From Bacillota bacterium (lineage in GTDB: Bacteria > Bacillota > Clostridia > Oscillospirales > Ruminococcaceae): a stretch of DNA of 64,000 bases. Shown piece by piece: positions 34,642 to 42,331 of the stretch (positions are counted from its first letter, which is position 1; every line of letters starts with the position of its first letter). Position numbers and translations under genes: made by a program. The notes beneath the pieces are model-generated. The model saw only the letters and a program-made list of their open reading frames with translations. It was not told where the DNA came from and searched no databases. The stretch lies in NCBI GenBank assembly GCA_023457355.1, contig JAEWLW010000050.1, forward strand, positions 105,769-169,768, written 5' to 3'.

Positions 34642-35826
34642 ATGGATATCAAACAACTGGCGGAAAAATACGATGGCTATATCATCGAGCAGCGTCGCTA
34701 TTTTCATGCGCATCCTGAGCTTTCTTTTGAAGAGGTTGAAACCACCAAGGCGCTGTGCGGGCGTCTGGCCGAGATGGATATTCCGGTGACAACCTTCCCG
34801 GATTATAACGGTCTGGTTGGGTATATCAAGGGCGGCAAGCCGGGCAAAACCGTCATGCTGCGCGCCGATATCGACGCACTGCCCAGCATTGAAACAACCG
34901 GCCTTCCCTTCGCTTCCCAAAACGAAGGGAAGATGCACGCCTGCGGCCACGATGCGCACATTTCAATGCTCCTAGGCGCGGCGAAGATTCTCAACGACGT
35001 CAAAGAGGAACTTTGCGGCGATGTCGCGCTCTTTTTCCAGGCCGCTGAGGAATCCTGCTACGGCGCAAAATACTATGTTGAACACGGCGTACTGGATAAC
35101 GTCGACGCCATTTTCGGTATGCACATCTGGGGAACGCTCGAGGCCCCGCTCATGAGCCTGGAACCCGGCGGGCGGATGGCCTCCTGCGATAACTTTAAAA
35201 TCACAGTGGAAGGCACCAGCTCCCACGGCTCGGCCCCGCATTTAGGCAACGATGCCATTGTCGCCGCGGCCTCGGTCATCATGAACCTGCAAACCTTCGT
35301 CAGCCGCGTGAACGACCCGCTCAACACGCTGGTTGTCTCCATCGGCACCGTCAAGGGCGGACAGCGCTTTAACATCATCAGCAACCGCGTCGAGATGGAG
35401 GGCACCATCCGCACTTATTCGCGCGAATTTCGCGCCACCATTAAGGAAAAGCTGGAGAAGATTATCACCTGCACCGCCGAGGCGCTCGGCTGCAAGGCGA
35501 CGCTGGACTACTGGGCATACCCGGGGCCCGTTATCAACGACCACGACGACCTCAACCGGATTGCACGCGATGCCGCCGTCAAGCTTTATGGCGAAGAAAT
35601 TCTCACCACGATGCCCAAGCTGACCGGCTCGGAGGATTTTGCCTACCTGATGGAGAAGGTGCCCGGCTTCTACGGGTTTATCGGCGCTCTGAACCGCGAA
35701 AAGGGCATCGTCTATTCCAACCACAACGACAAATTCACCGTGGATGAAGACGCCCTGCACCGCGGTGCCGCGCTTTACGCGCAATTTGCGGTCGATTATC
35801 TCGCTGAAAAGGCGAATGAAAAGTGA
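34642..35826 (+). CDS. M20-family amidohydrolase (M20D), first of tandem pair
   Basis: This 394-residue metal-dependent hydrolase resembles N-acyl-amino-acid amidohydrolases. Motifs: LRADIDALPSIETTGLPFAS, the metal site HACGHDAHISMLLGAA (Cys and His ligands), AEESCYGAKYY (general-base Glu pair), TGSEDFAYLM, and a terminal NHNDKF His. It is a cytoplasmic enzyme without signal peptide. ATG 34642 follows GAAAGGAAAC. It ends nine bases before a closely similar gene. In the context of a cysteine desulfidase, deacylation of N-acyl-cysteine or cysteine-conjugates is a reasonable guess. Confidence 0.92.
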   Translation: MDIKQLAEKYDGYIIEQRRYFHAHPELSFEEVETTKALCGRLAEMDIPVTTFPDYNGLVGYIKGGKPGKTVMLRADIDALPSIETTGLPFASQNEGKMHACGHDAHISMLLGAAKILNDVKEELCGDVALFFQAAEESCYGAKYYVEHGVLDNVDAIFGMHIWGTLEAPLMSLEPGGRMASCDNFKITVEGTSSHGSAPHLGNDAIVAAASVIMNLQTFVSRVNDPLNTLVVSIGTVKGGQRFNIISNRVEMEGTIRTYSREFRATIKEKLEKIITCTAEALGCKATLDYWAYPGPVINDHDDLNRIARDAAVKLYGEEILTTMPKLTGSEDFAYLMEKVPGFYGFIGALNREKGIVYSNHNDKFTVDEDALHRGAALYAQFAVDYLAEKANEK

Positions 35827-35835
35827 GGTTTCCCA

Positions 35836-37014
35836 ATGGCTAACATCAAGGAGCTTTCAGAAAAACATAACGGCTACGTCGTTGAACAGCGCCGATATTT
35901 CCACACCCGCCCGGAACTGTCCCAGCAGGAAGTGAACACCACTGCCGATATCGTGGCGCGGCTACAAGCCATTGACGGAATTGACGTGCAAACCCATGCG
36001 GGGCTGACCGGCTGTGTCGGTATTTTAAAGGGTGCCAAGCCCGGCAAAACGGTTGTGCTGCGCGCCGATATTGATGCGCTGCCAGTCACCGAACAGACCG
36101 GCCTGCCGTTCGCCTCCGAAAACCCGGGCAAGATGCACGCCTGCGGGCACGACTGCCACATTGCCATGCAACTGGGCGCCGCCAAAATCCTCTCGGAGAT
36201 GAAGGATGAGCTGGCCGGAACGGTCAAGTTCTTCTTCCAGCCCGGCGAGGAGGTTGCACTGGGCGCAAAGCAGTACATCGAAAAGGGCCTGATGGCGGGT
36301 GTGGACGCCGTGTTCGGCATGCATATCTGGTCGCAGGTGGATTCCCCGCGCTTCAACGTACAGTACGGCGAGCGCATGGCCTCCTGCGATTCCTTTACGC
36401 TAACCATCAAGGGTAAAGCCGCTCATGGCTCAGCGCCCCATCTGGGAAACGACGCCATTGTGGCCGCCGCCGCCACCATCATGAATCTTCAATCCATTTG
36501 CAGCCGCGCCAACGACCCGCTCAACGCACTGGTTATTTCGGTGGGCACCTTTGACGGCGGGCAGCGCTTTAACATTGTCGCCGACAAGGTCAGCATGGAC
36601 GGCACCGTGCGCACCTTTAACCGCGCATTCCGCAATACCGTTGAAGAACGCATCCGCAATATTGCAGAGCAAACCGCAAGCTGTTACGGCTGCACGGCGG
36701 AGCTTTATTATAACTATATGTGCAACGCAGTCATCAACGATAACGCCGAGTTGGTGGATATTGCGCAGAACGCAGCCACCAGGCTTTTCGGGGACGACAT
36801 CCTTGTCGGCTTTGAGAAGCTGACCGGCTCGGAGGATTTTTCTTTCCTGATGGATGAGGCCCCCGGCGTGTACGGCTTTCTCGGTGCGCGCAGCGAAAAG
36901 GTGCCCGGTTCCGAGCTTTCAAATCATCACGAGTGCTTTACGGTGGACGAAGATGCGCTGCACCGCGGCGCGGCCATCGCCGCGCAGTTTGCCTATGACT
37001 TCTTAAGCCGATAA
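35836..37014 (+). CDS. M20-family amidohydrolase (M20D), second of tandem pair
   Basis: This 392-residue paralogue of the preceding gene shows long identical blocks, such as VLRADIDALP and GKMHACGHD (HIAMQLGAAKIL following), and GSAPHLGNDAIVAAA shared by both. The metal ligands and PGEEVALGAKQY catalytic Glu are intact. The pair has diverged mostly in the lid region (about 180-300), which sets acyl specificity, so the two may accept different substrates. AGGTTTCCC precedes the ATG. A strong hairpin at 37037-37070 follows. Confidence 0.92.
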   Translation: MANIKELSEKHNGYVVEQRRYFHTRPELSQQEVNTTADIVARLQAIDGIDVQTHAGLTGCVGILKGAKPGKTVVLRADIDALPVTEQTGLPFASENPGKMHACGHDCHIAMQLGAAKILSEMKDELAGTVKFFFQPGEEVALGAKQYIEKGLMAGVDAVFGMHIWSQVDSPRFNVQYGERMASCDSFTLTIKGKAAHGSAPHLGNDAIVAAAATIMNLQSICSRANDPLNALVISVGTFDGGQRFNIVADKVSMDGTVRTFNRAFRNTVEERIRNIAEQTASCYGCTAELYYNYMCNAVINDNAELVDIAQNAATRLFGDDILVGFEKLTGSEDFSFLMDEAPGVYGFLGARSEKVPGSELSNHHECFTVDEDALHRGAAIAAQFAYDFLSR

Positions 37015-37036
37015 CCTCTTTTCCAGCCATATAAAT

Positions 37037-37070
37037 GCGGGCCCTGACAAGAAAGATTGTCAGGGCCCGC
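37037..37070 (+). terminator. Terminator-like hairpin after the M20 pair
   Basis: GCGGGCCCTGACAA (37037-37050) and its exact complement (37057-37070) form a 14-bp stem with a GAAAGA loop. There is no U-tract, so termination strength is uncertain. Confidence 0.65.
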
Positions 37071-37270
37071 GAAGCTTTTCGAAAAGCTCACACCATAGAA
37101 GAGTTGCACAAATTAAAAGTTTTGGCAAGCTTTTTCAAAAGCTTGCAGGGCCTTGGTTTCGCTATCACAGCGGGCATCCATGCCGCCCGCTGTGATAAGC
37201 GGAGCCAAGCGCGAGCGAACTTCTGGCCGGGGACAGCGTCCCGCGCGTATCCTTATCGTTTAAAGCGCGT
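37071..37270 (+). repeat. Dispersed repeat family B, copy 2
   Basis: It contains AAAAGTTTTGGCAAGC, CAAAAGCTTGCAGGGCC and CCGCTGTGATAAGCGGAGCC, closely matching the minus-strand reading of 25920-26025. An extra CGGGCATCCATGCCGCCCG stem is present. The AACAGTCC palindrome seen in copies 1 and 3 is not found here. The following about 180 bases (to 37451) hold no gene. Confidence 0.72.
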
Positions 37271-37386
37271 AGGCCGTCCGCAAGGGGTTTCCCAATGCCA
37301 CACCAAACGGCATGTTTTTAAACCGGCATGAAGCAATTCCTTTATTGACAGCCTGTGGGCGCTGAATGATTTTCCTGCGCATAAAG

Positions 37387-37425
37387 CAGACGCGGACAAG
37401 CTCATTCTGCCCGCGCCTGTTTTTT
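37387..37425 (+). terminator. Terminator-like hairpin between convergent genes
   Basis: CAGACGCGGACA and TGCCCGCGCCTG pair with two mismatches around an AGCTCATTC loop, followed by TTTTTT on the plus strand. It separates rightward transcription from the convergent ABC operon. Confidence 0.5.
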
Positions 37426-37451
37426 GCCATTCGTCATGTTCTGTAAACGTA

Positions 37452-38468
37452 TTACTTAATCGTCTCCATTGCCTTTTTAGCAAAGGTAGTGTTAACCAGC
37501 TTATCATAGTCCACACGGCCATTGAGCTCACCGGCCTGCTCCATCACCGTCTGCAAGCGGTCAAGCGCGTCGGGCAGCAACAGCGGGTCGTTCATAAACG
37601 CGTCGATATCCGCATGGCGCTGGCAGACCGTCTCAAGCAGCTCCAGGTCGGTATCGGGGAAGAAATCCGCAATTGTCTTGGCCACCTCGGCGGCGGAGTG
37701 GTTTTTCACCCAGAGCTGTCCCTTGTAGATCGCATTTGTAAAGCGCTGCACCACATCGGCATTTTTTTCAAGATAACTCTTGTTCGCATAGTAGCAGGTG
37801 TAGGGAATTTCGCCCGAAAGCGCACCGATAGATGCCAGTATGTAGCCCTTGCCCTCACGTTCAACCGCTGAAGCGGTCGGTTCAAACATCGTTACATAGT
37901 CGCCCTGACCGCCGGTAAAGGCGCCCGCCATCAGCGCAAACTGCACGCTGGTGTCAACATTCAGGTCCTTTGCGGGGTCGAGGCCCTGTTTTCTCAGCAC
38001 ATATTCCAACGTCATCAGCGGCACGCCGCCCTTGCGCCCGCCGATCAGGTGTGTGCCCTTGAGTTTATCAAAGGTAAAATTGGCGTCCGGCTTGCGCCCG
38101 ATGAGGAAGGAGCCATCGCGCTTGGTCAGCTGGGCAAATACCATCGGATAATCTGTCTTGCCTTCCTTAAAAACATAGATGGCGGCTTCAGGCCCCGAGA
38201 AGCCGATATCCACCTGACCGGAAACGACCGCGGTCATCACCTTGTCGGCCCCCTGACCGTTGATCAGTTCAACTTCCAACCCCTCTTCTTTAAAGAACCC
38301 TTGTGCGATAGCCACATACTGCGGCGCGTAGAACACCGAGTGGGTCACTTCGCTCACGGTAATTTTCGTCAATTCCTTTTGGCCTTTTGCAGGCGCAGCC
38401 TGGCAGCCTGCAAACAACGCGGCGATAACACCAATCGCCAGCATCACCGAAATTGCTCTGGTTTTCAT
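37452..38468 (-). CDS. ABC transporter substrate-binding lipoprotein (SsuA/NMT1-like)
   Basis: This 338-residue lipoprotein has a signal peptide ending in the lipobox LFAGC. The mature part begins TKITVSEVTHSVFYAPQYVAIAQGFFKEEGLEVEL, split across the first lobe. It matches the NMT1/THI5/SsuA-like fold that binds sulfonates, taurine, nitrate or thiamine precursors. ATG 38468 follows GGGAGGTAGATCA; the longer frame from 38504 overlaps the permease region and is not used. It is the last gene of an ATPase-permease-SBP operon. No thiamine riboswitch was seen upstream, which argues mildly against a thiamine-precursor role. Confidence 0.9.
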   Translation of the reverse strand: MKTRAISVMLAIGVIAALFAGCQAAPAKGQKELTKITVSEVTHSVFYAPQYVAIAQGFFKEEGLEVELINGQGADKVMTAVVSGQVDIGFSGPEAAIYVFKEGKTDYPMVFAQLTKRDGSFLIGRKPDANFTFDKLKGTHLIGGRKGGVPLMTLEYVLRKQGLDPAKDLNVDTSVQFALMAGAFTGGQGDYVTMFEPTASAVEREGKGYILASIGALSGEIPYTCYYANKSYLEKNADVVQRFTNAIYKGQLWVKNHSAAEVAKTIADFFPDTDLELLETVCQRHADIDAFMNDPLLLPDALDRLQTVMEQAGELNGRVDYDKLVNTTFAKKAMETIK

Positions 38469-38504
38469 TGATCTACCTCCCAATGTTGATACGCCACCCG
38501 ACAC

Positions 38505-39326
38505 TCAGCGTACGGCCCCCCTGCGCCGGGAAAGCAGCTTTTCTATATACTGTATGCAAAAGTACATCAAAGTGGCAATAAAAGATAAAATTACCACGCT
38601 GGCCATCACGAGGTCGAGCTGAAAAACCTGACTGCCGTAGACGATGAGATAACCTAAGCCCGCTTTGGAAATTAAAAATTCGCCGACAATAACGCCGACC
38701 CAGGACATGCCGACGTTGACTTTAAGCGATCCGATAATGGTTGGCAGGTTGGCGGGCAGCACCACTTTTCGGAGCACCTGTAATTTGTTGGCCCCAAAGG
38801 TCTGCACCAGCCGGATCATATCGGGGTCGGTGGAGACAAATCCACCCAGTACCTCCAACACTGTAACCACCAGCGAAATGGAAAGGGCTATGACCACAAT
38901 GGCCATCGGACGCGCACCGATCCAAACAATGAAAATAGGCCCAAGCGCAATTTTTGGCAGTGCGTTCATCACGACGAGATACGGCTCCAGCACGCGGCAA
39001 AGAAAGCTGGAACCCCATAGTACAACCGCGATGATGGTCCCCAGTATCGTGCCGCAGCAAAAGCCTGCCGTCGCCTCAAGCGTAGTAACCCAAATATGGC
39101 GCCACAACTCTCCCCTGGCTGCCAGGCGCCAGATGCTCAGCGTAAAGCGCGACGGCGAGCTTGTGATAAATGGGTCGATTACGCCGAGGCGAGCTGCAAT
39201 CTCCCAAAATAAAAGCAGCGAGACCAAAAGACCCGCCTTTGCAATCCCCACCAGCAGCCGGTCGCGCCGCCGCCTTTTCAGCCACGCCTCTCGCACGGAT
39301 GAAACAGCGGTTTCAGATATGTACAT
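38505..39326 (-). CDS. ABC transporter permease (SsuC-like)
   Basis: This 273-residue protein has about six membrane segments and the BPD_transp_1 signature region EVLGGFVSTDPDMIRLVQTFGA, in two parts around the EAA loop that contacts the ATPase. PTIIGSLKVNVGMSWVGVIVGE is typical of SsuC/TauC. ATG 39326 follows GGAGGGATATT. The start lies inside the end of the ATPase gene (14-base overlap), so translation is coupled. A longer frame from 39482 is just overlap. Confidence 0.9.
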   Translation of the reverse strand: MYISETAVSSVREAWLKRRRRDRLLVGIAKAGLLVSLLLFWEIAARLGVIDPFITSSPSRFTLSIWRLAARGELWRHIWVTTLEATAGFCCGTILGTIIAVVLWGSSFLCRVLEPYLVVMNALPKIALGPIFIVWIGARPMAIVVIALSISLVVTVLEVLGGFVSTDPDMIRLVQTFGANKLQVLRKVVLPANLPTIIGSLKVNVGMSWVGVIVGEFLISKAGLGYLIVYGSQVFQLDLVMASVVILSFIATLMYFCIQYIEKLLSRRRGAVR

Positions 39327-40083
39327 CAATATCCCTCCAGATGCTGTTAAAATAGTCGCGGAATTCTGCCCGCTCGCGGCATTGCATCGGGGTTCCGCGC
39401 CCCTCGGCAAATTGGATATCATACACGGATTTGATGACGGCCGGCCGGCGCGACAGCACAACGACCCGATCGGACATCGCAACCGCCTCGGAAATATCGT
39501 GCGTCACCATCAGCGCTGTTTTTTTCTCATGCCGAATAATGGAGGCGATATCATCGGCGACGGCCAGACGGGTCTGGTAATCGAGCGCCGAAAAAGCCTC
39601 ATCTAACAGCAAAAGCGTCGGTCTTACAGCCAGCGTGCGAATCAGCGCGGCGCGCTGGCGCATACCGCCCGAGAGCTGGTTGGGGAATACATCTTTAAAT
39701 TCCCACAGGCCGTATGTATGAAGCAGCTCGTCGACATAGGCGCTGGCGTCCTTTTTATCCTGGCTGCGAATTTCCACACCAAGCAGCACGTTCTGGCGAA
39801 TGGTGCGCCACGGGAACAAGCTGTCCTTTTGCAGCATATAACCGATATTGCCACCACCGCTGATGACAACACGGCCTGAAGTAGGCGCCAACAGCCCGGA
39901 TGCGATGGAAAGCAGCGTGGATTTGCCGCAGCCCGAGGGACCTATAACACTGACAATTTCCCCCTCGTACACCGAGAAGGATAATTCGCGTATCGCTTCA
40001 ATCTCCCCTTCATCCGACTGGTATGTTAAAGAAAGCCGCTCCACCTGAATCACAGGCTCTGGGGCCTTAATACAATTATCCAT
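39313..40083 (-). CDS. ABC transporter ATP-binding protein (SsuB/TauB-like)
   Basis: This 256-residue ATPase has Walker A GPSGCGKST, Q-loop MLQKDSLFPWRT, signature LSGGMRQR, Walker B LLLLDEAF and the VTHDISEA switch histidine, all in the nitrate/sulfonate/taurine branch. ATG 40083 follows GGAGGT by seven bases; TTG 40089 is a weaker alternative. It is the first gene of the three-gene importer operon. Given the sulfur-related genes upstream (31.8-37 kb, opposite strand), an organosulfur substrate is plausible but unproven. Confidence 0.93.
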   Translation of the reverse strand: MDNCIKAPEPVIQVERLSLTYQSDEGEIEAIRELSFSVYEGEIVSVIGPSGCGKSTLLSIASGLLAPTSGRVVISGGGNIGYMLQKDSLFPWRTIRQNVLLGVEIRSQDKKDASAYVDELLHTYGLWEFKDVFPNQLSGGMRQRAALIRTLAVRPTLLLLDEAFSALDYQTRLAVADDIASIIRHEKKTALMVTHDISEAVAMSDRVVVLSRRPAVIKSVYDIQFAEGRGTPMQCRERAEFRDYFNSIWRDIDVHI

Positions 40084-40172
40084 GGGCAAAACCTCCTCAC
40101 AGCATCATATTCCAAAGCATGCAAATGTGTGGCTTTGTAAATGCGGTAAAAACCACTTACTGCGCCACAGAT

Positions 40173-40218
40173 CAAAACGATCCGTAGAAACAATCGAAGT
40201 TTCTACGGATCGTTTTGG
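40173..40218. terminator. Perfect 18-bp inverted repeat (bidirectional terminator)
   Basis: AAAACGATCCGTAGAAAC and its exact complement flank a short AATCGAA-type loop, with T-rich ends on both sides. It lies between the PNPOx-like gene (transcribed leftward into it) and the ABC operon, and probably ends the former. Confidence 0.75.
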
Positions 40219-40267
40219 GTATGAATATTGGGTGCAAATCCTGTGGATTTTTTAAAAGCTCAATCGG

Positions 40268-40690
40268 CTATTCAATAACAAAATTTTCAGAATGAAAATT
40301 GCTGTAGTACCTGCCGGTTTGGGCCGTAAACTTCAGGACGCAATAGTCCGGGTCGGTTACACCCTGCGGGTAATAAAGCGTGTCGCCTTCCCGCCAGATC
40401 ATTTCCTTACTGGGCGCATCCGCCAGAACCGTCACCGTCCCTTTCAGCATAACTCCGCGGAAAAAACGCTTATCGCAAAAATAGACGCAGGCCTTCGGGT
40501 TTTCGCGGTACTGCGCCACACGCATTGAGGCGGTGTTGGTTGTAAAATAAAAGGTTTTAATGCCCTCGCGCTTGCGTGGCGGCAGCATCGCCTTTGTGTT
40601 GGGAAAGCCCTCGCCGTCCACCGAACTGATATACGCAACCCCCTGCTTATCAATTAAATTGCCGATCGTCTGCACTGGGTCCCGCATCAT
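40268..40690 (-). CDS. Pyridoxamine 5'-phosphate oxidase-like (FMN split-barrel) protein
   Basis: This 140-residue protein has the split-barrel pattern VAYISSVDGEGFPNTKAM followed by FYFTTNTASMRVAQYRENPKA and YFCDKRFFRGVMLKGT. These resemble the PNPOx-like general-stress/FMN-binding proteins. It probably binds FMN or another flavin or heme cofactor; the substrate is unknown. ATG 40690 is ten bases after AAGGA. It is too short to be a true PNPOx and lacks that enzyme's C-terminal part. Confidence 0.85.
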   Translation of the reverse strand: MMRDPVQTIGNLIDKQGVAYISSVDGEGFPNTKAMLPPRKREGIKTFYFTTNTASMRVAQYRENPKACVYFCDKRFFRGVMLKGTVTVLADAPSKEMIWREGDTLYYPQGVTDPDYCVLKFTAQTGRYYSNFHSENFVIE

Positions 40691-40768
40691 TGTGCATCAG
40701 TCCTTCCAACTTTATTTATAGCGCCGCGGGTGGATCAGAAGGCGCCTGCAACCGTGCTTTGCGCCGGT

Positions 40769-41086
40769 TTAATCCCCGGCCCAGAAAGTTTTGGTCAAAT
40801 CCACCCGGCCATCCGTCAAAAACGGCACATGCTCCGCTTCCAGCAGGCGGCGCTGCGCCTGTTCGCCGCCAAAGGCAAATTCGGGGGCCAGCCGCCCTTC
40901 GCGATTGACGACGCGGTGGCAGGGTATCTCGCCGGGGCGCGGGTTTTGGTGCAGCGCCCATCCCACGGCGCGGGCGGCGCGCGGGTTGCCGCAAAGCAGC
41001 GCCACCTGCCCGTAGGAAGTCACCCTTCCGCGCGGAATACGGCAGACCACGTCATAAACCTTATCGAAAAAACTTGTTTCCCGCAT
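40769..41086 (-). CDS. MGMT-family DNA repair methyltransferase-like protein (short)
   Basis: This 105-residue protein corresponds to the C-terminal DNA-binding/active-site domain of O6-alkylguanine-DNA alkyltransferases: IPRGRVTSYGQVALLCGNP-type helix-turn-helix and IPCHRVVNREG. The acceptor cysteine (Cys56 in PCHR) is present, unlike alkyltransferase-like proteins with PWHR. It could therefore repair O6-alkylguanine by itself, although the N-terminal domain is missing. ATG 41086; the next gene upstream ends 13 bases before it. Confidence 0.88.
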   Translation of the reverse strand: MRETSFFDKVYDVVCRIPRGRVTSYGQVALLCGNPRAARAVGWALHQNPRPGEIPCHRVVNREGRLAPEFAFGGEQAQRRLLEAEHVPFLTDGRVDLTKTFWAGD

Positions 41087-41098
41087 TATTTTCTCCCG

Positions 41099-41986
41099 TT
41101 ATTGCAAGGTATCAATATTGCCGCCCGGCGCCTGCCGGGCATCGTCGCCTTCTGTCGGCGCCTGAGCTTCCGGATTCGCGGGCGCTTCTGCTCCCTCCGC
41201 CTGTTCCTGTGCGGTTGCAAGCAGCGCAGCCTCCTCTTCGCGGCGCGCCTGTTCCTCAAGCTTTTGCTGCTGATGCAGCAGGTATTTCCTGCGCAAGGCC
41301 AGCATCAAAAGGCAGGCCCCAAAAACGCCGGCGAAAACCAGGCCGGCATAATAAAGATTAACCGCGGCAACCATGTGATAAGCGGTGTCACCGGGGTCGG
41401 TTTCAATGCACAGCACCGCCACCACCGCATGACCTGCGCCATAAACCGGCAGACAGGTTACGGCAACCTTTTTTAAATCCTGTCTGGTGACAAGCTCGGT
41501 GGTGTATCCGCCCATCGTCTTGCCGCTGTAGATCTTATCCACAACCGCTTTGACCGGTTTATAGGCCCCGATCACCGGGTAATCCTCACCCGGCGCAAAA
41601 TAGTCTGTTCCGGCTTCGGCATTATCGCGGTAGCTGCCATCCACAAGGCAATGCAGCGCTTTGTCATCCGTTCGGTAAAGCAGATAGCTTTTCTGATAGT
41701 TCTGCTGGGTATTCAATTGGCTGAGCAGCCCGGCTAAAAACTTATAGCTGGAATTGATGGCAGGTTCGGTGACTAGGGCACTGATCTGCTGCGCCGAATA
41801 ATAAGAAACAACGGTTGTGGCCGCACGCATCTCGGTCATCGTCGTTTCCCCGGTGTTGCGCAGCGCGCCGTTTTTGCGCACCGACGGCGCGGCAAAACAA
41901 ACCACTGCCAAAATTGCGGTTAAAACTGCCGTCAGTTTAAGCATCGTTCCGAATCCATGGCCGCTTTTTTCTCTTATCTGCTTCAT
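41099..41986 (-). CDS. Two-span membrane protein with extracytoplasmic domain, function unknown
   Basis: This 295-residue protein has a span at about 14-33, an external domain of about 170 residues (with YLLYRTDDKALHCLVDGSYRD and PVYGAGHAVVAVLCIETDP, a Cache/PAS-like pattern), and a second span at about 215-238. A cytoplasmic coiled-coil follows (HQQQKLEEQARREEEAAL), then an acidic Ala/Glu-rich tail. It lacks any kinase or methyl-accepting domain, so it may be a membrane sensor or scaffold. ATG 41986 is eight bases after GGGAG; GTG 41995 is an alternative. A structured leader and extended -10 promoter precede it. Confidence 0.72.
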   Translation of the reverse strand: MKQIREKSGHGFGTMLKLTAVLTAILAVVCFAAPSVRKNGALRNTGETTMTEMRAATTVVSYYSAQQISALVTEPAINSSYKFLAGLLSQLNTQQNYQKSYLLYRTDDKALHCLVDGSYRDNAEAGTDYFAPGEDYPVIGAYKPVKAVVDKIYSGKTMGGYTTELVTRQDLKKVAVTCLPVYGAGHAVVAVLCIETDPGDTAYHMVAAVNLYYAGLVFAGVFGACLLMLALRRKYLLHQQQKLEEQARREEEAALLATAQEQAEGAEAPANPEAQAPTEGDDARQAPGGNIDTLQ

Positions 41987-42009
41987 GTCACACACTCCCT
42001 GTTGCTGTT

Positions 42010-42133
42010 ATCGCTCTCTAACCCAAATGCAGGGATCAAGGCTGACACCCTTGCTTATCCGGCAAAAGCAGTTCCCGCGCAAAGCGTCCGCCGGAGATTT
42101 GGATATAATGACCACTTGGTGAGTATTATAGCA
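42010..42133 (-). promoter_or_regulatory. Extended -10 promoter and folded leader of the membrane protein gene
   Basis: On the minus strand TGCTATAAT (42125-42133) is an extended -10 box with no good -35. The leader then contains CGCT...AGCG ends (42083-42086 with 42012-42015), GCGGGAAC, a TGCTT/AAGCA hairpin, AGGGTG and a CAAGG/CCTTG hairpin. This recalls part of the c-di-AMP (ydaO) aptamer but lacks its second half; I do not assign a class. On the plus strand this same gap (to 42331) contains GGCAT/ATGCC inverted copies near 42175-42190. Confidence 0.4.
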
Positions 42134-42331
42134 CAAACCGCGCCGGTTTACAGTATAATCCCCTTTTATTTGGCATTATTTTATGCCATAATGAAGGTGG
42201 CAAACGCATTCCCAAAAATCATTCTTTAAGCATGACCCGCCGTCAGGCCGCGTTTGCGTGGCATCTGGAACCCGTATGATGCAAGCCAAGGATTCCTCTG
42301 AATTTTTGGGCGAAATATATACAACAAGGAT

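Noticed and set aside
42010..42090. Confident call of a ydaO (c-di-AMP) riboswitch
   Set aside because: Only one half-motif matches and the conserved second half is missing, so it is listed only as a folded leader.
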